Translations under genes and position numbers: made by a program | Assembly (NCBI GenBank): GCA_937957975.1 | Contig: CALFFK010000009.1 | Span: 1-64,000 of the forward strand | DNA: 64,000 nucleotides | Source of the DNA: an uncultured Neomegalonema sp. | Lineage (GTDB): Bacteria > Pseudomonadota > Alphaproteobacteria > Rhodobacterales > Rhodobacteraceae | Direction of reading: 5' to 3' | Part shown: positions 34,481 through 41,030 of the stretch, in pieces | How positions within the stretch are numbered: the first letter of the stretch is position 1 | Layout: each line of letters opens with the position of its first letter | The notes under the pieces: model-generated | Databases searched by the model: none | What the model was told of the DNA's origin: nothing | Seen by the model: the letters and a program-made list of their open reading frames with translations, nothing else

Positions 34481-35667
34481 GTACCATCGCAGTAGGCTTT
34501 GTTTCGGAAAGGCTGGTTGAGGCCAGAAAATCAAAAGGCATTTCGGCTGTGGATCTGGCGTCGATGATTGAGGTTAGCGCGCAGTCTCTCAGCAAGTATG
34601 AGAACGGGCATCAAGCACCGAGGCGCGAAGTTGTGGAGCGACTTTCAAAAACTCTTGGCTTTGCTGAGCAGTATTTTTTTCGTGTGCCCTATGACAGCGA
34701 CCAGAATCCGATTTTCTGGCGCGCAAAACTGACGGCTCAAGCCTCAGACCTAGACCGAGCCTCGGTGCGCCTCAAATGGTTGAAAGAGATTGTCGATTAC
34801 GTTGGCGACTTTTTCGATTTTCCCCAATTACAACTCATGGAAGCATCTATACCCGATGATCCTCTGCAAATTTCAACAGATTTAATCGAGTTGATCGCCG
34901 CCGAAGTCAGAGGCAACTGGAGCGTCAAACGTGGGCCGATGCCCGATATTGTTGAGAAGCTGGAAGAGAGCGGCGTTCTTGTTTCCCGCATTCATGTAGG
35001 CGCTGAGAAAGTGGATGCTTTTTCGCAATGGTCTGATCGCTTCCACATTCCGTTCATTGTGCTTTCACGGGACAAAGCTAGCGCAGTGCGCCAACGCTTT
35101 GATGCCGCGCATGAGTTGGGGCATATTCTTCTGCATCCAAAAGTCACTGATAGGCACTTAAATAACCGAGCGACCTATAAGGCTCTAGAAAAGCAAGCAG
35201 ACACGTTCGCCAGCTTTTTACTGCTTCCTGAGCGAGATTTTCTAGACGAATTGTTTTCACCAACGCTCGATGGCTTTCTATCACTCAAGGAAAGGTGGGG
35301 AGTTTCTGTGGCCGCGATGATCATGCGCAGCGGCTCGCTTGGCCTGTTGGATGAGGCCGCAACAAGGCGGATGTGGATGAATTACACACGACGCGGATGG
35401 CGCAAAGGTGAACCGCTAGACGGCAAACTTGAAAAGGAAAGCCCGTACCTGATCCGCCGTAGCTTTGAAATGCTGATTGATGCGGGCGTTCAATCTCCCG
35501 CTGAGATTTGCAATGCGCTGCCGTTCCCGGTTGGCGATCTTGAAGAGCTTGCCGACTTGGAAGCTGGCACATTGGGTGGACCAGTCGAGCAAAAAGCAGA
35601 GCCGGTCTTTAAGGATCACATACTTTCGACGGGGAATGTGGTCTCTATAAACGACCGTCGAAGGTAG
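34477..35667 (+). CDS. XRE-HTH and ImmA/IrrE metallopeptidase fusion
   Basis: A 396-residue protein. An N-terminal XRE helix-turn-helix (RLVEARKSKGISAVDLASMI, about 8-65) is followed by an ImmA/IrrE zinc peptidase domain with QRFDAAHELGHILLHPK (HExxH, about 205-220) and the downstream third-ligand region EKQADTFASFLLLPE. Such proteins act as stress- or phage-responsive regulators and as antitoxin-like partners. The GTG start at 34477 overlaps the preceding stop. The C-terminus (GDLEELADLEAGTLGG) is acidic. It lies in the middle of the transposon as a passenger and may decide host fitness or phage response. Confidence 0.85.
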   Translation: MSTIAVGFVSERLVEARKSKGISAVDLASMIEVSAQSLSKYENGHQAPRREVVERLSKTLGFAEQYFFRVPYDSDQNPIFWRAKLTAQASDLDRASVRLKWLKEIVDYVGDFFDFPQLQLMEASIPDDPLQISTDLIELIAAEVRGNWSVKRGPMPDIVEKLEESGVLVSRIHVGAEKVDAFSQWSDRFHIPFIVLSRDKASAVRQRFDAAHELGHILLHPKVTDRHLNNRATYKALEKQADTFASFLLLPERDFLDELFSPTLDGFLSLKERWGVSVAAMIMRSGSLGLLDEAATRRMWMNYTRRGWRKGEPLDGKLEKESPYLIRRSFEMLIDAGVQSPAEICNALPFPVGDLEELADLEAGTLGGPVEQKAEPVFKDHILSTGNVVSINDRRR

Positions 35668-35681
35668 CCGCGTATCAATGT

Positions 35682-35756
35682 GGGGCCGGTCATGGTGACG
35701 GGCGGCGGAATTAGGCCCCTGCTCCCGAGGGTTCAAGCCCCTCCGGCTCCACACCA
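35682..35756 (+). ncRNA. tRNA/tmRNA-like fold, probably degenerate
   Basis: A 7-bp acceptor-like stem GGGGCCG (35682-35688)/CGGCTCC (35744-35750) includes a G3:U70-type pair. It is directly preceded on the 3' side by a perfect T arm (GAGGG-TTCAAGC-CCCTC, 35727-35743). A small D-like hairpin (GTCA-TGG-TGAC) and a GGGC/GCCC stem lie between. The end reads ACACCA, not ACCA. The early GACGGG resembles the tmRNA 5' end. It is non-coding, 14 bp after the ImmA gene stop. It could be a relic att site, a decoy, or a terminator. Confidence 0.4.
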
Positions 35757-35773
35757 GAAGCATACAGACGCGC

Positions 35774-35980
35774 TCAGGGGCCGTCTATGCCCTTCTCGCG
35801 AAGTACGATCCCGCCAGCCTCTAAGGCGCTCACCATGGCGCTCAGGTTGTTCCCGATAGGCACTCGTCTACCGGCCTCGAAATCATTCACGGTGGAGCGC
35901 GACACGCTCGCCAATTCGGCAAGCTGCGTCTGCGACATATTCAGCCACGCGCGCGCGGCTCTGCATTGTTCTGGAGTCAT
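35774..35980 (-). CDS. Small XRE-type HTH regulator
   Basis: A 68-residue protein that is essentially one HTH domain (MTPEQCRAARAWLNMSQTQL, ASVSRSTVNDFEAGRRVPIG). It is divergent from the transposase. The 111-bp gap between their starts contains a perfect 16-bp palindrome and two copies of a CAATCAAA-type repeat. It is therefore the likely repressor of transposase expression and of itself. Confidence 0.85.
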   Translation of the reverse strand: MTPEQCRAARAWLNMSQTQLAELASVSRSTVNDFEAGRRVPIGNNLSAMVSALEAGGIVLREKGIDGP

Positions 35981-36013
35981 ACATGCGATCTAGGCGGAAA
36001 AAGAATGTACGTC

Positions 36014-36085
36014 AACCTCAATCAAATTGGTTGACACCAGATATATTGGCCAATATACCTGACCTCAATCAAAATGATTGGCACA
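36014..36085. promoter_or_regulatory. Operator region of the transposase
   Basis: Perfect palindrome TATATTGG-CCAATATA (36042-36057), flanked by two similar units: ACCTCAATCAAATTGGTTGA starting at 36015 and ACCTCAATCAAAATGATTGG starting at 36062. GTTGACACCAGA at 36030 recurs at 37132 and, inverted, at 37338 around the toxin-antitoxin promoter. These are probably binding sites for the divergent HTH protein. Confidence 0.65.
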
Positions 36086-36091
36086 GGTACG

Positions 36092-37054
36092 ATGGCTCAG
36101 CACTTCCTATTATCAGCAGCAGCAAGGACGCTTTCGCTCGCGAAAGTCGCCCGTCTGTCTGCCGAGGAAGCTGTTGAAGCCTTCAAGGCGATCCGTTGGG
36201 CCGATACGAACGGCGCTCCCGTCTGCCCCAACTGTGGTTGCGCTGCGGTCAATGCGTACAAGAGCCGCCCCATCTTCAAGTGCAAGGCTTGCCAGAAACA
36301 GTTCTCGGTCACGTCCGGAACGATTTTCTCTAACCGCAAAATGCCAGTCCGCGATATCCTGCTTGCCATCGCGATCTTCGCCAACGGCGCAAAGGGCTAT
36401 CCCGCGTTGCAGCTTTCCCGCGATCTGGATTGCCAATATAAAACCGCCTTCGTTTTGGCTCACAAGCTGCGCGAAGCCCTGTCGCTGGAACAGGACACGG
36501 GCGAAGTTCTGGTTGGCGAAGTTGAGGTTGACGGCATGTATGCTGGTGGCCACGTTCGCCCCGAAAACAAGAAAGAAGACCGGAAAGATCGTCGCCTTGC
36601 GGTCAACCAGTCCGGCAAGCGCCGTGTCGTCGTCGTCATGCGCGAGCGCAACGGTCGCACCCTGCCGTTCGTGTTCAATGGCGAGCATGAAGCCGTACCG
36701 ACGATCACCGCTCGGGTTGACCGTGACGCGACCGTCTATGCCGATGAGGCCGCGCATTGGGATGCGCTCCACGCTCGGTTCCAGACCAAGCGTATCAACC
36801 ACAAAGAAGCCTATTCCACGGATGAGGCCTGCACGAACCACGCGGAAAGCTTCTTTAGCCGCCTGCGCCGCGCCGAAATCGGTACGCACCACCATATCGC
36901 AGCGGACTACCTCAACGCCTATGCGTCGGAAATGGCGTGGCGCGAGGATAACCGCCGCGTTAGCAATGGCGGACAGTTCCTGCGAATCACGCGCGCAGCG
37001 GCTACGGCTCCGGTATCGCGGCAGTGGGCAGGGTATTGGCAACGTAGTAACTAA
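36092..37054 (+). CDS. IS1595-family DDE transposase
   Basis: A 320-residue transposase. The N-terminal zinc ribbon (CPNCGCAAV...FKCKACQKQFSVTSG, about 44-72) is followed by the IS1595 catalytic domain: the first Asp in GEVEVDGMYAGGHV (about 148), the second in ATVYADEAAHWDAL (about 216) and the Asn-rich ACTNHAESFFSRLRRAEIG (about 249). ATG at 36092 has CAGG upstream; a start six codons earlier is weaker. It is complete with no frameshift, so the element may still move. It is flanked by the divergent HTH gene and lies near the centre of the 5.5-kb transposon rather than near an end. Confidence 0.95.
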   Translation: MAQHFLLSAAARTLSLAKVARLSAEEAVEAFKAIRWADTNGAPVCPNCGCAAVNAYKSRPIFKCKACQKQFSVTSGTIFSNRKMPVRDILLAIAIFANGAKGYPALQLSRDLDCQYKTAFVLAHKLREALSLEQDTGEVLVGEVEVDGMYAGGHVRPENKKEDRKDRRLAVNQSGKRRVVVVMRERNGRTLPFVFNGEHEAVPTITARVDRDATVYADEAAHWDALHARFQTKRINHKEAYSTDEACTNHAESFFSRLRRAEIGTHHHIAADYLNAYASEMAWREDNRRVSNGGQFLRITRAAATAPVSRQWAGYWQRSN

Positions 37055-37131
37055 ATTTTACGTGCCAAAACGTAACAGTTGATGAGATGATTATACCATA
37101 TTTAGAAAGCACTTAGCTTTGCAAACTAGAA

Positions 37132-37349
37132 GTTGACACCAGAGAAAGCCCCATTCACGTTCCGCGTCAATTAATCCACAGGTGTTGACAAGCGTCAACA
37201 CTTCATTAGATGTTAGGCGCGAAGATTGGCCCGCAGCAAGCACCCAAACAAGCACATCGAGGCGGCGGTTTCGTATGCTGAAGATAACGGCTGGCGACAT
37301 TCGGAGCCGGGGAAAAGTGCCCATATGTGGGGTAAACTCTGGTGTCAAC
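37132..37349. promoter_or_regulatory. Palindromes around the toxin-antitoxin promoter
   Basis: GTGTTGAC-AAGC-GTCAACAC (37182-37201) is a perfect 8-bp-arm palindrome 25 bp before the toxin gene. GTTGACACCAGAG (37132-37144) and its complement CTCTGGTGTCAAC (37337-37349) bracket it. The GTTGAC half-site is shared with the transposase operator region. It is a likely autoregulation site for the HTH antitoxin. Confidence 0.55.
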
Positions 37350-37483
37350 ATGCAGACAGGGAGGGTTGCAGGATATCTGTGAATTCTACCCCACGCGTGC
37401 CTGAACATCACGCGGACAAGATCAGAAAGGCCGTCGGGGCGTGCCCCCACGGCGAGCAAGGAGGGCAAGATGACTGTTTATGA
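37226..37483 (+). CDS. HicA-like putative toxin
   Basis: An 85-residue basic protein opening ARSKHPNKHIEAAVSYAEDN with GWRHSEPGKSAHMWGKLWC, then DREGCRISVNSTPRVPEHH. The helix followed by a GW and a small beta-sheet with His/Cys resembles HicA-type mRNA-binding folds, though the catalytic His context (GKSAHMWG) is not canonical. Only a TTG start at 37226 fits, because TAG closes the frame 12 bp upstream. It overlaps the following HTH gene by 14 bp, the usual toxin-antitoxin layout. Confidence 0.55.
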   Translation: MARSKHPNKHIEAAVSYAEDNGWRHSEPGKSAHMWGKLWCQHADREGCRISVNSTPRVPEHHADKIRKAVGACPHGEQGGQDDCL

Positions 37484-37991
37484 TTTCACATTTGTTGTAG
37501 ATGCCGATCCTTACGCGGAAGATTTTGAAGATCGCTTCGTAGAGGCGGGGTGTGATGACGCCACCTTTCTTTTAATGAAAGGCTCTGCTGCGCTGAGCTT
37601 CGATAGGGAGGCCGATAATTACAAAACCGCCGTCCTATCGGCCTACAAACAAATTAAAGACGCAGGGTCATCTGTCGTCCGGTTTGAGCCGGACTTCCTA
37701 GTAAGTCCTGTAGATATAGCAGAGCGGGCTAACCTCACTCGGTCTAGTATAAACCTCTACATCAGAGGTGAGAGGCGGGAGGGTTTTCCTGCTCCCTCAG
37801 TTCGGGTCAAGTCTAAGAACCCTCTTTGGGATTGGGTTAAAGTGTCTCGCTGGTTAGTTGAAAATGATATGCTTAGGGAGTCCGCTTACAGCGAGGCTGT
37901 TATATCGCGCATAATCAACGCAACAGCACAATTGAACAACGTGATCCCGGATGCTGATATCGACGTTGAGCGGGCGCTTGAGGCAGTTTAA
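37470..37991 (+). CDS. HTH protein, putative antitoxin of the HicA-like pair
   Basis: A 173-residue protein. The N-terminal about 75 residues (DADPYAEDFEDRFVEAGCDD to AGSSVVRFEPD) form a small alpha/beta domain. A helix-turn-helix follows (VDIAERANLTRSSINLYIRG) with a wing-like FPAPSVRVKSKNPLWDWVKV. GGAGGGCAAG precedes the ATG. It starts inside the end of the toxin gene. Order toxin-antitoxin and an HTH domain in the antitoxin fit HicAB-like pairs. The palindromes upstream are probably its targets. Confidence 0.65.
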   Translation: MTVYDFTFVVDADPYAEDFEDRFVEAGCDDATFLLMKGSAALSFDREADNYKTAVLSAYKQIKDAGSSVVRFEPDFLVSPVDIAERANLTRSSINLYIRGERREGFPAPSVRVKSKNPLWDWVKVSRWLVENDMLRESAYSEAVISRIINATAQLNNVIPDADIDVERALEAV

Positions 37992-38017
37992 TCTCAATCG
38001 CCGCTCAGCGTCTAGCG

Positions 38018-38434
38018 CTACCCCACCAGCCGCCACTCATACGCCCTAGCGCTCCCTGACCGCGTAGCCTGTCCCCGCGTTCCCATATGCGCCAGACAGC
38101 GGCTTACGGCGCGCTGGATCGTGTTGTAGAACTCCCGGTCATCCGGGTCTTTCCCGCGATCCGCAATGAGTGCCAGGGTTACGTCTCGCGTGGTGCCCTT
38201 CCCATGCGTCCGCAGATAGTCGCATACGAAGCGGTGAAGCTGCCCGCGCTCGAATGTCGGGTTATAGACCCGTGGGGCGTTCTCGAACTCAGTGCATCCG
38301 AATGCGCGTAGGACTTGCTCAATCGCGCTACGGTCGTTCGTGAGGCTGGCGGCTTCGGAGCGAAGGCGCTCAATCTCCTTAGTGAGTTCCAGCCGCTTGG
38401 CTTTCAACCCGCTGATTGTGTTTGCGTATGCCAT
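38018..38434 (-). CDS. Hypothetical coiled-coil protein
   Basis: A 138-residue protein. The N-terminal 40 residues are a predicted coiled coil (LKAKRLELTKEIERLRSEAA). The C-terminal part looks like a winged-helix DNA-binding domain (LRTHGKGTTRDVTLALIADR, NTIQRAVSRCLAHMGTRGQA). The gene reads inward from the right end of the transposon, 43 bp from the terminal repeat, and is convergent with the antitoxin gene. Its role is unknown; a helper in transposition or regulation is conceivable. Confidence 0.65.
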   Translation of the reverse strand: MAYANTISGLKAKRLELTKEIERLRSEAASLTNDRSAIEQVLRAFGCTEFENAPRVYNPTFERGQLHRFVCDYLRTHGKGTTRDVTLALIADRGKDPDDREFYNTIQRAVSRCLAHMGTRGQATRSGSARAYEWRLVG

Positions 38435-38477
38435 GCCAAGGGTCTAGCATTTGGCAACGGATTCAACTAGATAGGTC

Positions 38478-38510
38478 TAGGTGTAACTGCTACATAATAC
38501 CGTAGTTATT
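38478..38510 (-). repeat. Right terminal inverted repeat and right target duplication
   Basis: The 25-bp repeat TAGGTGTAACTGCTACATAA plus TACCG (38478-38502) is the exact complement of the left end and is followed by TAGTTATT (38503-38510). Confidence 0.95.
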
Positions 38511-38582
38511 CCCGAAGAGGGTATGACAGGAGACCAGCGTACTCTCGTTGAAAGTCTAACCAAGGCGGGAGGTAAACCATGA
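38511..38582 (+). pseudogene. Small membrane-protein gene, 3' part, beyond the transposon
   Basis: In the frame of the 5' part (32832-32996), the sequence after the target duplication reads PEEGMTGDQRTLVESLTKAG, then GKP and TGA. The TGA overlaps the ATG of the next small gene (ATGA). This exact fit shows that the transposon split one gene. Confidence 0.85.
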
Positions 38583-38755
38583 GCCCAGAGCGCTTTCGTG
38601 TCGTGCTGAGCATCTGTGCAATTTTAAGCACGCTGGCTATTATGGATTCCTTTGCGCCAAAACTCGTTGGGCTGTCGCTGTTTATCGCAGTTGCTACTGC
38701 GATAGCTTACGGCATCTGGCTCCTAGGGCGTTGGCTCTGGGCAAAGCTGCGATAG
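38579..38755 (+). CDS. Small membrane protein (58 residues)
   Basis: MSPERFRVVLSICAILSTLA opens a 58-residue protein with two hydrophobic segments (VVLSICAILSTLAIMDSF and LVGLSLFIAVATAIAYGIWL) and a Trp/Arg-rich tail. GGGAGG lies 6 bases before the ATG. The start overlaps the stop of the disrupted gene, so both formed a two-gene operon controlled by the XRE repressor. The transposon now separates it from the original promoter. Confidence 0.7.
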   Translation: MSPERFRVVLSICAILSTLAIMDSFAPKLVGLSLFIAVATAIAYGIWLLGRWLWAKLR

Positions 38756-39190
38756 TAGCTATCTCTCTGCAGTCTGATAGGAAGTCGTGCTCCCTACTTA
38801 CTCTGGCTGCGCTGGCCCAGTGCTGAAACGAGCTGGTTGTGGAACCGCTTTGGCGCTGGGCCCAAGGGAGCCGGGAGTGTCGGCGTGTCCATAGTGTCCA
38901 ACCTATTTAGTACAGATGGCTAAATAGATGGACAGGTTAACACTCCGAGCATGGGCTAGCACACGTACCCCGGGGAAATGCCCTGCGCAGCGGGTGAACA
39001 TAGGTGTCTGTCCACTCTGTCCATCTATTTAGTACATCTGGCCGGGGGGCCTCGATGACCCTGACACACCGCCTGCGCCGCCGTGCCCATCGGGAGGGTA
39101 TCGGGAGGGGCACGAGACACCGGGCGGGGACCGACATAGCGGCGCGAGCGACGCCGCTCCCCGGGCCTCCCGTGGCCCTCGGGAACCTCC
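38756..39190. other. Gene-free region with a repeated TGTCCATCTATTTAG motif
   Basis: No credible gene in 435 bp. TGTCCATCTATTTAG occurs at 39019-39033 and, inverted, at 38920-38934; a one-base-longer variant (TGTCCAACCTATTTAG) is at 38895-38910. The first two form a palindrome around TACAGATGG. The region lies just past the end of the integrase gene. The repeats may bind an excisionase or replication factor. Confidence 0.55.
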
Positions 39191-40438
39191 TCACCCGCCG
39201 CCACCGTAAGCACGATCCAACCGCTCAAGCGCCTCTGCTCCACCCCGAACAGCTTGGGTGTAATGGCCCAGTGTAACGGCAGGGTTGGCATGGCCCGCCA
39301 GCTTGGCGACCAGCCCGACCTCGATCCCCTCCGCCTGCAACACGCTCACGAAGCTGTGCCGCGCCGAGTGGTGCGTGACGTATCGAATACCCGATTGAGC
39401 AAAGGCTGGCCGCCAGTACCGCTTGAGGAAATTCGAGTAGAGGACCGGCCCACCGCCACCCAAGCGTGGGAGCGGCCATTGCCTCGGGACACCGGGCCCC
39501 GGGAATACCCGATGGAGCGCGCCGTCAAGGCGGGGGCACACAAGCCGCCATTCGAGCAACATGCGCCGCAGCATCCCCGAGATTGGGATTTCCCGCACCC
39601 CCGCCTCGGTCTTGGTCTGGTCCGTCAGGCTCCCATCCCGCTCCTGAATGCGGCGGATATGGATGACGCTCGCATCCAGATCGATGTCCTCCCACAGGAG
39701 GCCCAGTTGCTCGGAGACCCGCACTCCGGTCAGGAACGGGAAGGCGTAGAAGATGCCGCGCGTCTTGTCGCTGCGCGCATGATCGAGCAGGGCCGCGACC
39801 TCCTGCGGCTCAAGGATCGACTTCTTCGGCTTGCTCTTGCGCTTGGCGAGGTTCGTCGGGAACTTGCATACCCGCACCCCGAAATCCTCTTCCGCCAGCG
39901 CGAGGATAGATTTGAGCATCCAGATACACCGATTGGCCGAGACTGCCCCGACCTCGTGGCGCACAAGGGTGTGCCATTGGCGAACCTGCGCCGTCTGCAG
40001 TCCCGAAACTTTCACCTTGCCCAGCATCTTCAGCAGCTTCGTGTCGCGATGGGGCTTGATACCGGTTTCGGTATAGCGCGCCCGCTCCTTCGGGGTGCCC
40101 TGCAGCAGCGGCCCGGTGATGATCCGGAGCAGGGGCTCGTAACCCTTAAAGGTACGCGCCTTGACCGTCCCACGCTTCGTGGAGCGCCAGTGATCGACAG
40201 CGTCGGCAACGGTCGGGTCGGTGTTGGGGTTGAAGTAGCGCTCCCGGGATACCTCGGCGATCAGGGCATCGCGGTAACCTTCGGCTTCTGCCTTGGTCTT
40301 GAACGTGGTCCGCCGCTTCTGCCCGGTATCAGGGCAGATGAAGTTGACGGTGTGGCGCTTGTGGATAACGATCTTGCCCGCTGCGCTCTTGCGCTTACGG
40401 TTCCATACGCCGAGCTTGGGCGTAAAATCTGACATCAT
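39191..40438 (-). CDS. int: Tyrosine-type site-specific integrase
   Basis: A 415-residue phage-type recombinase. An N-terminal arm-binding region (FICPDTGQKRRTTFKTKAEA) is followed by a SAM-like core-binding domain (about 75-190) and the catalytic domain: Arg in LTGVRVSEQLGLLWEDI (about 245), HHSARHSFVSVLQ (His-x-x-Arg, about 362), LAGHANPAV (His) and nucleophile Tyr in TLGHYTQ (about 397). All active-site residues are present. AGGAG precedes two adjacent ATGs (40438 and 40435). It is the only integrase in the element and presumably recombined the 47-bp tRNA core, though it lies 7-8 kb from attL; 5.5 kb of that distance is the nested transposon. Confidence 0.95.
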   Translation of the reverse strand: MMSDFTPKLGVWNRKRKSAAGKIVIHKRHTVNFICPDTGQKRRTTFKTKAEAEGYRDALIAEVSRERYFNPNTDPTVADAVDHWRSTKRGTVKARTFKGYEPLLRIITGPLLQGTPKERARYTETGIKPHRDTKLLKMLGKVKVSGLQTAQVRQWHTLVRHEVGAVSANRCIWMLKSILALAEEDFGVRVCKFPTNLAKRKSKPKKSILEPQEVAALLDHARSDKTRGIFYAFPFLTGVRVSEQLGLLWEDIDLDASVIHIRRIQERDGSLTDQTKTEAGVREIPISGMLRRMLLEWRLVCPRLDGALHRVFPGPGVPRQWPLPRLGGGGPVLYSNFLKRYWRPAFAQSGIRYVTHHSARHSFVSVLQAEGIEVGLVAKLAGHANPAVTLGHYTQAVRGGAEALERLDRAYGGGG

Positions 40439-41030
40439 GTATCTCCTAACATATTGACTTCATGAACAAAAATAACATCCCGGGAATCCGCGCACAATTT
40501 ATCGGATGCACAAAAGGGGGACAGAACGGTGACCCAGCGGTGACCAAGAACCCAAGGGCAGGGCCCTGCGATACTGGGGAATAGGGATGGAAAGCCCGGA
40601 AACCCGGGCCTCCGGGGATCGCGAATGCGGGGGAGGGCGGTATTGAATCCCCGCTGACAAAACAGGAGGTCAGTATCGGAGCATCAGCGAACCGCCGCCG
40701 CCCGGTGACCAAGCCGCCGCGCGGCGAGGGGGTATACAGGTCCGAAAACGGCAATAGTACTGGGTATCGGAGGACCCAGATTGAGCGGGTCGAATATATC
40801 CGGAACCCGTGTCAACATCGGGCCTACGTGGACACCTACCGAGGGCAGATCACCCAACCGAATGATCCAACCAAAACCTCAAAAGGGATAATTGTGGATG
40901 GGTACGATGGGAAGGGACGGGACGGTATGAGAGGGGGGGAGAGGGAGAGTATGGTGCACAGGCGCGCCGCCACACATGGTACCCCCTCCCCCCATACCCG
41001 ATGCGCGTCCGTCCCGTCCCATCGTCCCGG
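40439..41030. promoter_or_regulatory. Integrase upstream region: arm-type motifs and a G-rich inverted repeat
   Basis: 592 bp without a convincing gene. CGGTGACCCAG-CGGTGACCAAG (40527-40548) contains a 17-bp exact match to the element's left end. CGGTGACCAAG recurs at 40703-40713. A palindrome GCAGGGCCCTGC lies at about 40558. Further right, TGGGTACGATGGGA (40899) with GGGACGGGACGG, and the complementary CCGTCCCGTCCCATCGTCCC (41009-41028), form a long stem beside the AAA+ gene end. A near copy of this set lies at 44512-44615. Confidence 0.55.

Larger units (their letters stand above)
32997..38502. mobile_element. 5.5-kb IS1595-family transposon with passenger genes
   Basis: Perfect 25-bp terminal inverted repeats (32997-33021, starting CGGTATTATGTAGCAGTTAC, and its complement at 38478-38502) are flanked by the 8-bp direct repeat TAGTTATT (32989-32996 and 38503-38510). 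An 8-bp target duplication is typical of the IS1595 family, and the transposase inside (36092-37054) belongs to it. Passengers: two small ORFs, an ImmA/IrrE gene pair, an XRE regulator, a toxin-antitoxin-like pair and a coiled-coil protein. At 5,506 bp it is far larger than a simple insertion sequence. Confidence 0.92.

Noticed and set aside
40446-40754. 102-codon minus-strand ORF upstream of the integrase
   Set aside because: Pro/Ser/Gly-rich translation typical of non-coding GC-rich DNA; the region is better explained by repeats and arm-type motifs.
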